Positions 33,265 through 41,868 are shown, counted from the stretch's first letter. The stretch: 64,000 nt of DNA from SW-4-43-9 sp047617985 (GCA_047617985.1 JBLGBS010000003.1:1-64000); one strand, 5' to 3'. Numbers and translations: made by a program. The notes: generated by a model not told the origin, from the letters alone.

Positions 33265-33696
33265 CTGCTCGGCTATGTAAGTTCTGAGTGAGTTAACCGC
33301 GCCTTTGCTGTCGTATTCGATTTCTCCGTTTTTCAGCTTCTGGTTCAGCGATTTGATCGGCTGTTCTGAGGCTGTAATGTTTCTTATCTGTTTCCCGGTT
33401 GTATTGACTTCGAGGGTTGCGTTTTCGAAATTCTCCATCTTTATTTCCTGGACGCTGGTTCCGTTCATTTTGACACCTACTTCTTCCGTGGTGTTGTTTG
33501 ATTCAATTCTTGCGTTAATTGTCTGATCTCCGACTAGAGAACCCATAAACTGTGGGACGTCCTGCATGTAGATGTTGGTTTCTTCTTCGAGGTGATCTGT
33601 GTTTTGCTCGTTAAGCATCTCCATGCTGAATGGGTGTGCTGAGACTGCTCCAAGCGAAAGTGCTACTGTCAAAAGTAGAACGGCGGTCTTTCTCAT
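33238..33696 (-). CDS. Small secreted protein of unknown function
   Basis: A 152-residue protein with a clear signal peptide (MRKTAVLLLTVALSLGAVSA, cleavage expected after about residue 20). The mature domain is beta-rich with several N-glycosylation sequons (NTT, NGT, NTT, NIT) and ends in a hydrophobic helix (EQLLSLSSLV). No family recognised. Confidence 0.65.
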   Translation of the reverse strand: MRKTAVLLLTVALSLGAVSAHPFSMEMLNEQNTDHLEEETNIYMQDVPQFMGSLVGDQTINARIESNNTTEEVGVKMNGTSVQEIKMENFENATLEVNTTGKQIRNITASEQPIKSLNQKLKNGEIEYDSKGAVNSLRTYIAEQLLSLSSLV

Positions 33697-33750
33697 GTTT
33701 ATCTAATCAGGTAGAACTATATTTATATCTGTCACTCTGAATCTGGTTTT

Positions 33751-35487
33751 TTACTTGACTGTAACGCTTTTTGCCAGGTTTCTCGGCTTGTCCGGGTTGT
33801 TGCCTTTTTTCAGGGATGTTCTGTATGCCAGCATCTGGAAGGGAACTACCTGGAGGATTTCGGAGTTTTGATCTTCAGGTATTTCGATGAACTCCATGAA
33901 TCCATCGATCATGTTCTCGCCTGACGCAATTATGTCGGCGCCTCTGCTTTTGGCTTCTGCGATGTTTGACATCATCTCTTCTGAGCCTTCTTCAGTCATT
34001 ATCCCGACTACCGGGGTTTCTTCCTCGATTAACGCGAGCGTGCCGTGTTTGAACTCTCCTCCCGGGAATGATTCTGCGTGGATGTATGACAGCTCTTTGA
34101 GTTTGAGCGCTGACTCTCTCGCTATATCGTATCCTGTGCTTCTTCCTATGAAGTAGACGTTTTCTTTGTTCTGAAGGTAGTCGCTGAGCTGGTCTATAGT
34201 CTTTCTATTTGATTCAAGCACAGTCTCCACTTTTGAAGCTGTTCGGATAAGTGACTCTCTGCCGGCTTCCAGTTCTCCCTGAACGGTGTAACTTATCATC
34301 TTCAGGACTGTGAGCTGGGCGGTGAAGGCTTTTGTGGAGGCAACCCCGATTTCAGGGCCTGCGTTGACATAAAGGGTGTGCTCTGACTGTCTGTCCAGCG
34401 TTGATCCGACCACGTTGACAACTGAAAGCACATCTGCTTCAACTTCACCTAGGAGTGAGAGGAGGTCAGCTGTCTCCCCGCTCTGGCTTATTGCAATTAC
34501 AAGATCGTTTTCAGTAATCTCGTCTTTCCTGTATTCTAATTCGTGTGACTGCTCTATTTCAACCCGGTTTCCGGTTTCCCTGAGGTATTTTGCTCCGAGT
34601 GATGCTGCGTAGCTTGAGGTTCCGCAACCGGTTAAGTATACTCTTTCCGCTTCTTTGATCATTTCCACTGCTTTCTCCATATCTTTCCTGTCCTGGAGCG
34701 CAGCTCTTTTTATGGTCTTAGACTGCTCATGGATCTCCTTCTCCATGAAATGGCTGTAACCCTGTTTTGAGGCTTCTCCTGCGTCCCAGTCGATCTCCTC
34801 ATAATCTATATCTTTTCTCTCTCCGCCGTTGAAGATCTGGATTTCCTCGTCGATAACTGCGTAGTCGCCGTCCTCGAAGAAGTACGCTGTATCAATTTGG
34901 CTGAGGAAAGGTGTTACATCTGATCCAAGGAAAACCTCGCTGTCGCTCTCTGAAACTACTAGGGGTGAGCCCTGCTTCATCGCGACCATCTCACCTGTTT
35001 TAAGAGTTGCAAGAACAGCGTATGATCCTTCAAGCCGGTTCATCACATTCCGGCAGACCTTTTCCAGATCGTCTGTTTCTTCCAGCTCTTTTTCGATTAG
35101 GTGCGGAATGACTTCTGTATCAGTATCAGACTTCATCTCCACTTCAAGCTCTTTCTTCAGCTGTTCGTGGTTGTTGATTATCCCGTTGTGGACAACCGCT
35201 ACATGCTCGTCTTCTCCGGTATGGGGATGTGCGTTTGTATCATTTACCTCTCCATGTGTTGCCCACCTGGTGTGGCCTATACCGGTTTTTCCATCCAGTG
35301 TTTCAACGGTTTCCTCTGCGTCAAGCACTTCATCGATTGTGCCCTCTCCTTTCTCGATCTTGAGGGATGGATTGCCGACTGTGGCTATCCCGGCTGAGTC
35401 GTATCCTCGGTACTCAAGCTTTTCAAGCGCTTCTCTAACAACTTCAGATGCGCTGTCTTCTCCTCTGTATCCTACGATTCCGCACAT
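33751..35487 (-). CDS. glmS: Glutamine-fructose-6-phosphate aminotransferase
   Basis: A 578-residue GlmS. The N-terminal glutaminase has catalytic Cys2 in MCGIVGYRG and the GHTRWATHG segment near 73. Two SIS domains follow (TGCGTSSYAA near 290; GRSTGYDIARESALKLKELSYIHAESF near 448), and the C-terminus ends NPDKPRNLAKSVTVK. It makes glucosamine-6-phosphate from Fru-6-P and glutamine, the entry to UDP-GlcNAc made by the GlmU-like and mutase enzymes at 4260-7234. It is slightly shorter than the usual 600 residues. Confidence 0.97.
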   Translation of the reverse strand: MCGIVGYRGEDSASEVVREALEKLEYRGYDSAGIATVGNPSLKIEKGEGTIDEVLDAEETVETLDGKTGIGHTRWATHGEVNDTNAHPHTGEDEHVAVVHNGIINNHEQLKKELEVEMKSDTDTEVIPHLIEKELEETDDLEKVCRNVMNRLEGSYAVLATLKTGEMVAMKQGSPLVVSESDSEVFLGSDVTPFLSQIDTAYFFEDGDYAVIDEEIQIFNGGERKDIDYEEIDWDAGEASKQGYSHFMEKEIHEQSKTIKRAALQDRKDMEKAVEMIKEAERVYLTGCGTSSYAASLGAKYLRETGNRVEIEQSHELEYRKDEITENDLVIAISQSGETADLLSLLGEVEADVLSVVNVVGSTLDRQSEHTLYVNAGPEIGVASTKAFTAQLTVLKMISYTVQGELEAGRESLIRTASKVETVLESNRKTIDQLSDYLQNKENVYFIGRSTGYDIARESALKLKELSYIHAESFPGGEFKHGTLALIEEETPVVGIMTEEGSEEMMSNIAEAKSRGADIIASGENMIDGFMEFIEIPEDQNSEILQVVPFQMLAYRTSLKKGNNPDKPRNLAKSVTVK

Positions 35488-35616
35488 AACTACATCCTGT
35501 AAAATTGTTCGAGGGACTTATAAACAGGCCAGTTTAAGCCGTTCGACAACGGAAGGCGATATGCTTATTACTTCAGCGGGGTATGAAACAGGGTTTGAGG
35601 GAAAAGCAGTAAAAGA

Positions 35617-35625
35617 TTTATATTA
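35617..35625 (+). promoter_or_regulatory. TATA box of the HTH/S-layer-like gene
   Basis: TTTATATTA centred 25 nt before the ATG at 35646, so the transcript is probably leaderless. A short palindrome ACCGGT (35626-35631, within TATTACCGGTAATA) overlaps its downstream edge and may be an autoregulatory site. Confidence 0.6.
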
Positions 35626-35645
35626 CCGGTAATAAATACACTCCA

Positions 35646-36548
35646 ATGGCAAGGGTTTTGAGAGATGACCGAGAATCCGTGGAATCGGCTGAACTGGAAG
35701 CAGAAGAGATCAAGGCACTCAGCGATCCTACACGGGTGAAGATACTGAAGAAGCTGGGGGAGAGCGCATCTTACCCTGCCAAGGTCTCGAAAGAGCTTGA
35801 CTTACCAAAGCAGAAAACTTACTACCATTTCAGGATACTTGAGGAAAACGGACTGATAGAGGAAGAACGCAGGGAGGAGCGATCCGGCGGTCTGGCAACC
35901 TTCTACACACCTGTACAGAAATCTTTCCACCTGGATCTGGGCGGTGAAGGAAATAAAACAGCGTTCGAATCTTTTGCCGAAGCCGAAACATTTCTCAGAC
36001 CGCTGGTGGAGGAGGGAAAACTCAACGGGAAGATAGTTGTCGGCTCCCCGGATGAGCACGGCCCGGATCAGGTTAGAGCCAGAGACGGTCATCTGGCAGG
36101 AGAGATAGGTTTAAAGTTGGGAAAGTACGCAAACTCCTCAGGGTCATCTGTACGGCTGGACACAGAGATTTTCCGCTCCGAGTCTTTTGACCAGAACCTG
36201 TTAATGCTGGGCGGTGTTCTGACCAACACGGTTACAAGAAAATACAACTCGGAGTTCCCGGTGAGCTTTGAAGGAGAAAGCTTTCCATACCGGGGATTTG
36301 AGACGCCAGAGGGGAGCTACACTGATGCAAAGACCGGTGTTATCGCGAAAACAGAGCACCCTGAAGCAGAGGGAAAGTATCTTTACATGGTTGCAGGTGT
36401 ACAGAGCGATGGCACTCGATCTGCGGTGAAAGCGTTCAAGGATCTGGATCAGCTATTTGAAGAAGGGCAGACATACACTGTTATCAAGGGGCGCGATATG
36501 GATGGAGACGGGGAGATTGACGAATACGAGGTTCTAGAAAAAGGATGA
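35646..36548 (+). CDS. ArsR-type HTH fused to an S-layer-like domain
   Basis: A 300-residue protein. Residues 20-105 form a winged helix (IKALSDPTRVKILKKLG, QKTYYHFRILEENGLI). Residues about 125-275 look like the archaeal S-layer outer domain type: IVVGSPDEHGPDQVRARD, LLMLGGVLTNTVTRKYN near 190 and GKYLYMVAGVQSDGTRSAVKAF near 245. The C-terminus DMDGDGEIDEYEVLE resembles an EF-hand-like Ca loop and is also common in surface proteins. There is no signal peptide, so it is cytoplasmic. The next gene overlaps by 4 bp (ATGA). Confidence 0.65.
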   Translation: MARVLRDDRESVESAELEAEEIKALSDPTRVKILKKLGESASYPAKVSKELDLPKQKTYYHFRILEENGLIEEERREERSGGLATFYTPVQKSFHLDLGGEGNKTAFESFAEAETFLRPLVEEGKLNGKIVVGSPDEHGPDQVRARDGHLAGEIGLKLGKYANSSGSSVRLDTEIFRSESFDQNLLMLGGVLTNTVTRKYNSEFPVSFEGESFPYRGFETPEGSYTDAKTGVIAKTEHPEAEGKYLYMVAGVQSDGTRSAVKAFKDLDQLFEEGQTYTVIKGRDMDGDGEIDEYEVLEKG

Positions 36549-37762
36549 GCGAATGGGAAGTATTCCAGAGAGATGTTCTTGATGTTCTGAGGCAGTACGA
36601 AGGATACTTTGACTACTTCGAAAGAGTTGGAAGCTTGAGCGATGACTCACGTCCGGACTGCTTCGGCAGAATCTCGAGGGAAGACAAGAAAGAGATCTGG
36701 GTGGTCGACGCCAAAAACAAGGGAGAGATAGATGAGGACGATCTGACCCGGATGAAAAACTATATTGAAATGCTTAAAGCCAACCCGATCGACGCCGGTC
36801 TGGAGATTTCTGAAATCTCGGACTACAGGTTTAGAGGAGTATTCATCACCTCATCGGAGTCCCGCGTAGACAATTTCGAATCCGTACCGTTCAAATCGCT
36901 CCACCAGTTCCTGCAGAACGAGCTTGTATACACCGATACCGACAGAGTGGTTCGGGATGTCTCCAAGATGATGGAGCGCCAGGAACTGAGCCAGAGCCAG
37001 GCACGTCTCCTTTTCCGCTCGCTGAAACCCTACGAGAACCGGTTCAATGAGGGAATGGATCTGCTGAAAGATATAGAATCGGATTACATAGGACTAAATG
37101 TTAAGGAACCGCCTCTGGAGGAGTTTGATCACAAGATTCCGGTAGATGCTGTAGTTACGCACGAGGAGAGAGATATAGCGTTTCTGTTCGATATCCCGTA
37201 CTCCTGGGACGCTGTGAAATCAGTTGAGGAGAAAGCTGAGGAGATTAAATCCATACTTGAAGATATCGATAGAGAGGTGTACTACGCAGCTATAAACACT
37301 TTCCAGCCTCATGATTCAGATTACCTTGTCAGACCTGAGGAAGTTGAGAAAGAGATCCGGGAGACTGCAGGAATTCTCTCGCCTGAAGCCGTAGTTGAAA
37401 TGTTCAAACCGAAGATCAATGTGGAAAAAGAGTTTCACGACGGTGAGATAAGACTGCGATCTGAAGAAGTGAGCTTCCGAATGGCTGTCTCATCGGAGAA
37501 CGATATAAGACACAGGGTTGAAGCAGTTCTGCCGGAAAAAGCTGCAAGCGAGATCAAGAACAGCTTCATGAACTCCCAGACAGAGCTGGGTAAAGTGCTG
37601 GATAACCGTTTCGTCCTTGAGTTCCGCGTGACTGAAGATTTCAGCATTCAGACATCACAGGAGCAGGGATTCAATGATTTCAGAGACTCTGTGAAAAGCA
37701 TTTTCGGTTCAGCAGTTAACCCTGTTCTCGGAAAGAAGGTGTCCGCAACAAAGTCAATCTGA
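36545..37762 (+). CDS. Unknown protein with a PD-(D/E)XK nuclease-like N-terminal domain
   Basis: A 405-residue protein translationally coupled to the HTH/S-layer-like gene. The first 120 residues fit a restriction-endonuclease-like core: WEVFQRDVLDVLRQ helix, then SRPDCFGRIS with Asp near 40 and WVVDAKNKGE with D-x-K near 56-58, then a helix and strand FRGVFITSSE. The rest (about 190-405) is an unrecognised alpha/beta region with PVDAVVTHEERDIAFLFDIPY. The 3' end overlaps the convergent PCMT gene by 9 bp. Nuclease activity is an inference from the motif. Confidence 0.6.
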   Translation: MSEWEVFQRDVLDVLRQYEGYFDYFERVGSLSDDSRPDCFGRISREDKKEIWVVDAKNKGEIDEDDLTRMKNYIEMLKANPIDAGLEISEISDYRFRGVFITSSESRVDNFESVPFKSLHQFLQNELVYTDTDRVVRDVSKMMERQELSQSQARLLFRSLKPYENRFNEGMDLLKDIESDYIGLNVKEPPLEEFDHKIPVDAVVTHEERDIAFLFDIPYSWDAVKSVEEKAEEIKSILEDIDREVYYAAINTFQPHDSDYLVRPEEVEKEIRETAGILSPEAVVEMFKPKINVEKEFHDGEIRLRSEEVSFRMAVSSENDIRHRVEAVLPEKAASEIKNSFMNSQTELGKVLDNRFVLEFRVTEDFSIQTSQEQGFNDFRDSVKSIFGSAVNPVLGKKVSATKSI

Positions 37763-38371
37763 ATTACTTTCCTGCTTGAAACCGACAAATCTCACTCTTC
37801 CATGCCTGGTTACCTCACCGCTCTCTGCCCGGAACTTTTTCACCACCTGTGTTCCATTTTCCTCAACCGGAGCCACGAGAACACCTTTTTCTGTCAGCCT
37901 CTTCTTCGCGCTTTCAAACTTTTCAGGCGGTACAGCACAGGAGTAAAGTATCCTATCAAACCCTCCTTTCACCGGCTCTAGACCGCTCCCCCGAATAATC
38001 TCTACATTTTCAATTCCAGCCTTCTCCAGGTTTTCACGTGATTGATCGACGAGATCCATATTTATCTCGATTCCTGTCACCTCATCTGCTATCTCAGCCA
38101 GTACCGCAACCTGATAGCCTGAACCGGAGCCGACCTCAACAATCCTGTCATCGGATTCAGGTTCAAGCAGCTCCGTGTTTATCGCAACCATGTGAGGAGC
38201 GGAGATTGTCTCTTCCTCACCAATCGGTAGAGGCTGATCTTCATAAGCACTCATCCGGTACTTTTCAGGCACAAAGACAGCTCTGTCAACGTTCCGGAAA
38301 GCTTTTTCTACCTCTTCCGACTTGAGGTGGTTCTTCTGTTTCAGCCGGTCAACCATGCCGTCCAGATCCAT
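37754..38371 (-). CDS. pcm: Protein-L-isoaspartate O-methyltransferase
   Basis: A 205-residue SAM-dependent methyltransferase that starts repair of isoaspartyl residues. Visible are the N-terminal FVPEKYRMSAYEDQPLPIGEEETISAPHM region (split around residues 34-62), the SAM loop VEVGSGSGYQVAVLAE near 79 and ILYSCAVPPEKF near 140. The length is standard. Cytoplasmic. Confidence 0.95.
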   Translation of the reverse strand: MDLDGMVDRLKQKNHLKSEEVEKAFRNVDRAVFVPEKYRMSAYEDQPLPIGEEETISAPHMVAINTELLEPESDDRIVEVGSGSGYQVAVLAEIADEVTGIEINMDLVDQSRENLEKAGIENVEIIRGSGLEPVKGGFDRILYSCAVPPEKFESAKKRLTEKGVLVAPVEENGTQVVKKFRAESGEVTRHGRVRFVGFKQESNSD

Positions 38372-38407
38372 GTTTTTAACTGTAGAGTTCCAACTTTCAT
38401 TTAGTTT

Positions 38408-38839
38408 ATGGACAAGGAGAAGTTTAGAGAGCGGAAGAAGCTGATTGAAGTAACTGAAAGGCTTAATAGAGACCTTGACGCACTTGTAGTCGAGGGGTTC
38501 TGCGACAAACAGGTGATGAGAAAGCTTGGTTTTGAAGGAAAAATATTCCTGTCAGCTGAAAGAAACAACGAGCTCCTGGCCGAAGACGTAGAGCGGGGAG
38601 CTGAAAGAGTTGCCGTGTTAACCGATTTCGACTCTCATGGAAAAAAGCAGAACCATGAAATCAGACAGGAACTTCAGGGCAAAGTAGATGTCATCAAAGC
38701 ATCCAGAAGAGAATTCGGAGCCCAGCTGACCTCAACTGGAAGGAGAGCAATCGAAGATATTGAACCACTGTTCCACTCGAAAGAAGAAAAATTTGTTGAT
38801 GCAGCACTCGACCAGATCTACATTGGAACCGGAAACTAG
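38408..38839 (+). CDS. Stand-alone TOPRIM-domain protein
   Basis: A 143-residue protein with a single TOPRIM fold. The catalytic Glu is in LVVEGFCDKQVMRKLG near residue 28 and the D-x-D in VLTDFDSHGKK near 74. Small archaeal proteins of this type resemble the 5S rRNA maturase/RNase M5 or DUF4435-like TOPRIM groups. A nuclease or primase-accessory role is possible but not shown. It is divergent from pcm, with 36 bp between starts. Confidence 0.8.
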   Translation: MDKEKFRERKKLIEVTERLNRDLDALVVEGFCDKQVMRKLGFEGKIFLSAERNNELLAEDVERGAERVAVLTDFDSHGKKQNHEIRQELQGKVDVIKASRREFGAQLTSTGRRAIEDIEPLFHSKEEKFVDAALDQIYIGTGN

Positions 38840-38844
38840 ATTTT

Positions 38845-39807
38845 TCAGAAATCCGTCAGCGAGCTCTGGTTGCTTTTCAGCGCCCGGGCGTTGAAGCCTT
38901 TTTCCCGTGAGAGATAGGATGCGAATGCTTCGTCGAAACCGTGATGGGTGTAGACTTTCTCTGGATCAACTTTCTCAACTAATTTAACCAGCTCATCGAA
39001 GTCGCAGTGGTCGGAGAAAGGGAAAGCTCTATCATATCCTCCTCTGTATTTGAAAGAATTATCAACTGCCCAGCCCGAGAAACCTGCTTTCAAACCAGAA
39101 TGTTTTTCCACTAGTTTCTCAATATAGTTTGCTTTTGAGGAGCGGGAAGGTGCTACCATTATCCCGTTCTGATCCAGAATGGATTTATTGTTTTTGTAGT
39201 TTTTCGCTCTGAACTCTAACCCGGTGTTTTCCTCGATTACATCGTTCATTTTCTTGACTGCACCGTGAGCTATTATCGGTCTGTCGGTTGTTTTCTGTAT
39301 CAGATGCTGTATTTTCTGAGCTTTCCCCAGCGAGTAGGCGAACAGGAAAAGAGGTCTCTGTGTGTCTTTGATCCAGTCCATTATTTCTTTCTCTACCTGT
39401 TTCTGGTCTGGGAACCGGTAGTTCGGTATACCATAAGTTGACTCTATTATAAGCTCTTCAGCTTTCACAGGTTCAAAACCGTCTATGTAGGCACGGTTTC
39501 GTGTTGAGACATCTCCGGTGTACAGAATACTGTTGTCTATTAGGGAAGCGGTCGATCCCAGAACATGGCCGGAAGGTATAAGCTCTACAGTTTCGTGGCT
39601 GGCTGTATCCAGCGAGACATCAAATCTTGTCTCTGTAATTTTCCGGGTGAGATCGGAGCAGATGATCTGATCCGAGTCATTCTTTAGGGCGTGGTCGGCG
39701 TGCGCATGTGATACCACTCCGTAATCCATATCCTTTCTCCGGCTGTCAAGAGCCAGACTGAGGTCTCCCTCTACTCTTATCCCGTTTCTGTGCTTGATAC
39801 TGGTCAT
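38845..39807 (-). CDS. Metallo-beta-lactamase/beta-CASP-type nuclease-like protein
   Basis: About 320 residues from ATG 39807; a GTG at 39834 is the alternative. It has an intact metal motif SHAHADH near residue 29, then SGHVLGS, YTGDVSTRNR, ESTYG, and SDHCDFDEL near 276 with THHGFDEAF. The layout resembles Artemis/SNM1 or exonuclease-like relatives (mRNA 3'-end processing factor-like) of archaea. Likely nucleic-acid hydrolase; DNA versus RNA is not decidable. Confidence 0.85.
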   Translation of the reverse strand: MTSIKHRNGIRVEGDLSLALDSRRKDMDYGVVSHAHADHALKNDSDQIICSDLTRKITETRFDVSLDTASHETVELIPSGHVLGSTASLIDNSILYTGDVSTRNRAYIDGFEPVKAEELIIESTYGIPNYRFPDQKQVEKEIMDWIKDTQRPLFLFAYSLGKAQKIQHLIQKTTDRPIIAHGAVKKMNDVIEENTGLEFRAKNYKNNKSILDQNGIMVAPSRSSKANYIEKLVEKHSGLKAGFSGWAVDNSFKYRGGYDRAFPFSDHCDFDELVKLVEKVDPEKVYTHHGFDEAFASYLSREKGFNARALKSNQSSLTDF

Positions 39808-39860
39808 TGTGTTAGTTTTAATACCGGGCTCCACAAACCTTGTCTTAGGTTTAGAAAAAC

Positions 39861-40151
39861 ATGGTAAGCACCAGTATAGATTTAGCTGATGAAGATAAGC
39901 TTATAGAGATTTCCAAGCCACTATTCTACGGATTCACATTTCTCGCTGCTCTCACAATAGGGGTTTCACCGGCTTACGCAGGTACATTGCTCGGTGTCGC
40001 GGTTATGTCCTCGATCTGCTTTGTCTCAATCGGGCTTTCAAGCACGGTGAACGAAGACTGGCAGAGAGTTCTGCAGATAATCGCCGTAGTCAGCCTGCTT
40101 GGATCGCTTCTCGCAGGAGCTTACATCTCAGCTATGCTTTCAATGGTTTGA
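39861..40151 (+). CDS. Small three-helix membrane protein
   Basis: A 96-residue protein with three hydrophobic helices (about 21-48, 50-66 and 72-95) and a short acidic N-terminus. No family recognised. Short flanking regions give no operon partner. The downstream gap 40152-40264 is AT-rich and carries the likely tRNA-Trp promoter. Confidence 0.55.
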   Translation: MVSTSIDLADEDKLIEISKPLFYGFTFLAALTIGVSPAYAGTLLGVAVMSSICFVSIGLSSTVNEDWQRVLQIIAVVSLLGSLLAGAYISAMLSMV

Positions 40152-40264
40152 TCAGCAACTTCTTTTCTTTTTTATTTTCCCATTAGAAACCTCTGCTTTC
40201 GGAATCTAATTTAAAGCTGAGGTTTGAACCATAAATTACTGGCTGACGGATTTAGCCGGTATAC

Positions 40265-40397
40265 GGGGTCGTAGCTCAACTTGGGAGAGCGTCCGCCTCC
40301 AGAAATTTATGGAGGAATGAAGGTCTTGATTGACCTGATGATTAAGTCCTAGTTCGGAGCTAGCGGAAGGTTGCGGGTTCAAATCCCTCCGGCCCCA
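40265..40397 (+). tRNA. tRNA-Trp (CCA) with intron
   Basis: Acceptor GGGGTCG (40265-40271) pairs with CGGCCCC (40390-40396). The anticodon CCA is at 40299-40301 and stem TCCGC/GCGGA brackets the loop. An intron of about 69 nt lies at the canonical position after 37 (40303-40371). CCTCCA/TGGAGG across the 5' splice region (40296-40301 with 40310-40315) fits a bulge-helix-bulge fold. The T-stem has one C-T mismatch. The intron contains CTGATGA (box D/C'-like) at 40334-40340. In haloarchaea this intron is a known C/D guide; here that is only suggested. Confidence 0.88.
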
Positions 40398-40400
40398 AAC

Positions 40401-40793
40401 TTATTCTTCGAAACTTTTCTTTGGATGTCTGTAAAACCCTATCTTTCTCTCCAGGTCTCCCCGTTCATCTATAAGTTCGTTCCTGTCCTCTCTCATTTCT
40501 GCGATTCTACCCCTGCAGTACCCTGTCAGCTCTCTTACCTCTCTGGAGGTAATTTCGTCTTCAAGAAATGTGTCAATTAATTCGTCTTCCTCCACCAGAT
40601 CGGCGTGATCTGATTTAATGTATTCCGCATCAAGAACCCGGCCTCCGTTAAACCTGTTCCGGCATCCCTCACCGCATTCATCAAAAGATTTTTTTACAGA
40701 TCCCAGGAAATCCTGGTAGCTCTGTATATCTTGTTCAAGTTCTTCCAGCTGTCCAAATATTTCACGGTATTCCTCGGTAATTTCCTGAACCAC
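40401..40793 (-). CDS. Coiled-coil protein of unknown function
   Basis: A 130-residue protein, nearly all helical: LEELEQDIQSYQDFLGSVKK, then a CGEGC pair (SFDECGEGCRNRF), then helices ending in a basic C-terminus RKIGFYRHPKKSFEE. No family recognised. It ends 3 bp after the tRNA-Trp 3' end, in convergent orientation. Confidence 0.55.
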   Translation of the reverse strand: MVQEITEEYREIFGQLEELEQDIQSYQDFLGSVKKSFDECGEGCRNRFNGGRVLDAEYIKSDHADLVEEDELIDTFLEDEITSREVRELTGYCRGRIAEMREDRNELIDERGDLERKIGFYRHPKKSFEE

Positions 40794-40842
40794 AGGAACA
40801 TTTGACGGTTAAAAATAAAATTTCTTTCGGTCAAACAGGGTT

Positions 40843-41163
40843 ATGGTTTCACCGCTGGAAAACGAGATAAAAGTCGGTAAGGTAAAGGAAGCTGAAAACT
40901 TCGAGGAATCCAACAAACCTGAAATGTTCAAGCTCTGGATAGAAATTAATGGAGAAGAGCTCCAGTCAGCTGCACAGTTAGGATACAATCATTCGACTGA
41001 AGAGGTTGAAGGATCGCAGGTTCTCTGTGTAACAGATCTTGGAGAGGTCAGAATTGCCAGTTTCAAATCTGAAGTTTTGACAGTCGGGGTTCCTGACGAA
41101 GATGGAAACCCTGTTCTTGTTTCCCCGGACAGAGATGTACCTGATGGCGGGAAGCTTTACTGA
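40843..41163 (+). CDS. Small acidic beta-rich protein, unknown
   Basis: A 106-residue protein with alternating strands: IKVGKVKEAENF, FKLWIEINGEELQSAAQLGYNH, VLCVTDLGEVRIASFKSEVLTVGVPDEDGNPVLVSPD. The pattern resembles small OB- or tRNA-binding-like barrels (compare the archaeal DUF of the Trbp111/CsaA type, SAAQL...VLCVTDLG), but I am not sure. The N-terminal half includes KVGKVKEAENF like the CsaA/MetRS C-terminal strand, so a nucleic-acid-binding barrel is the best guess. Confidence 0.55.
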   Translation: MVSPLENEIKVGKVKEAENFEESNKPEMFKLWIEINGEELQSAAQLGYNHSTEEVEGSQVLCVTDLGEVRIASFKSEVLTVGVPDEDGNPVLVSPDRDVPDGGKLY

Positions 41164-41263
41164 ACTAACTTTTTTGACGAAAAAACTGGCTCCAGCCATT
41201 CATAACAGAACAGAGTAAAAAACTACTGTAAAATAAAAAGAATCTTTTTCCAACTCAAGAACT

Positions 41264-41827
41264 ATGGAAGAAAGAAAAATCACTGATACCGAAAAAATCG
41301 CACAGGACAAGATCGAAAGCAACTTTGACTATGTTCTGAGAACTACTCCAAGAGCCATCGAAGAATTTGAAGAAGAACATCCGGATATCTGTGAAATAGT
41401 CAACCGGAAAGTACAGGAGCAGGGTGTAGAAAATCTCGGCAATGTATTTAGGCCTGGTGTACCGGATTTTCTGGGATTTAATGAGGATGGAAGCTACCGG
41501 TTTATAGAGGTTAAAGGCGGTGGAGACGGTTTAAGACATTCACAGCTGAAATGGTTCAGAGATTTCCAGGATCTGAAATGCGAGATCTGGTTTACCGACA
41601 GCAACGAAGGGATAACCGAGAAAATGAAGTCAGACAAGTTAGAGCTTTACAGCCTGAAAACAGGTTCTGTAAACACAGGAGAAGCCAAAATAGAGGACTC
41701 CAGCAGAGAAGGTTTTCTATCAGTTCAGATACCGGAGACACTGGCAGCGATGATGGAACTCGACTCTGGTGACAAGGTAAACTGGAGTGTGAAGGATCGG
41801 AAAACACTGGAACTTGACACTGACTGA
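41264..41827 (+). CDS. VRR-NUC nuclease domain fused to an AbrB/SpoVT-like DNA-binding domain
   Basis: A 187-residue protein. Residues 50-115 match VRR-NUC: FRPGVPDFLGF (catalytic PD), YRFIEVKGGGDGLRHSQLKWF (EVK plus LRxSQ) and IWFTDSNEG. Residues about 145-187 resemble a swapped-hairpin AbrB unit: FLSVQIPETLAAMMELDSGDKVNWSV. VRR-NUC domains act as structure-specific nucleases in repair proteins, phage proteins and restriction-like systems. The combination with AbrB is unusual to me. Helical N-terminal extension (residues 1-45) of unknown use. Confidence 0.75.
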   Translation: MEERKITDTEKIAQDKIESNFDYVLRTTPRAIEEFEEEHPDICEIVNRKVQEQGVENLGNVFRPGVPDFLGFNEDGSYRFIEVKGGGDGLRHSQLKWFRDFQDLKCEIWFTDSNEGITEKMKSDKLELYSLKTGSVNTGEAKIEDSSREGFLSVQIPETLAAMMELDSGDKVNWSVKDRKTLELDTD

Positions 41828-41868
41828 ATTCACGAAGGTAATAAGATTTGAGGAGGAAAGGTAAATGG

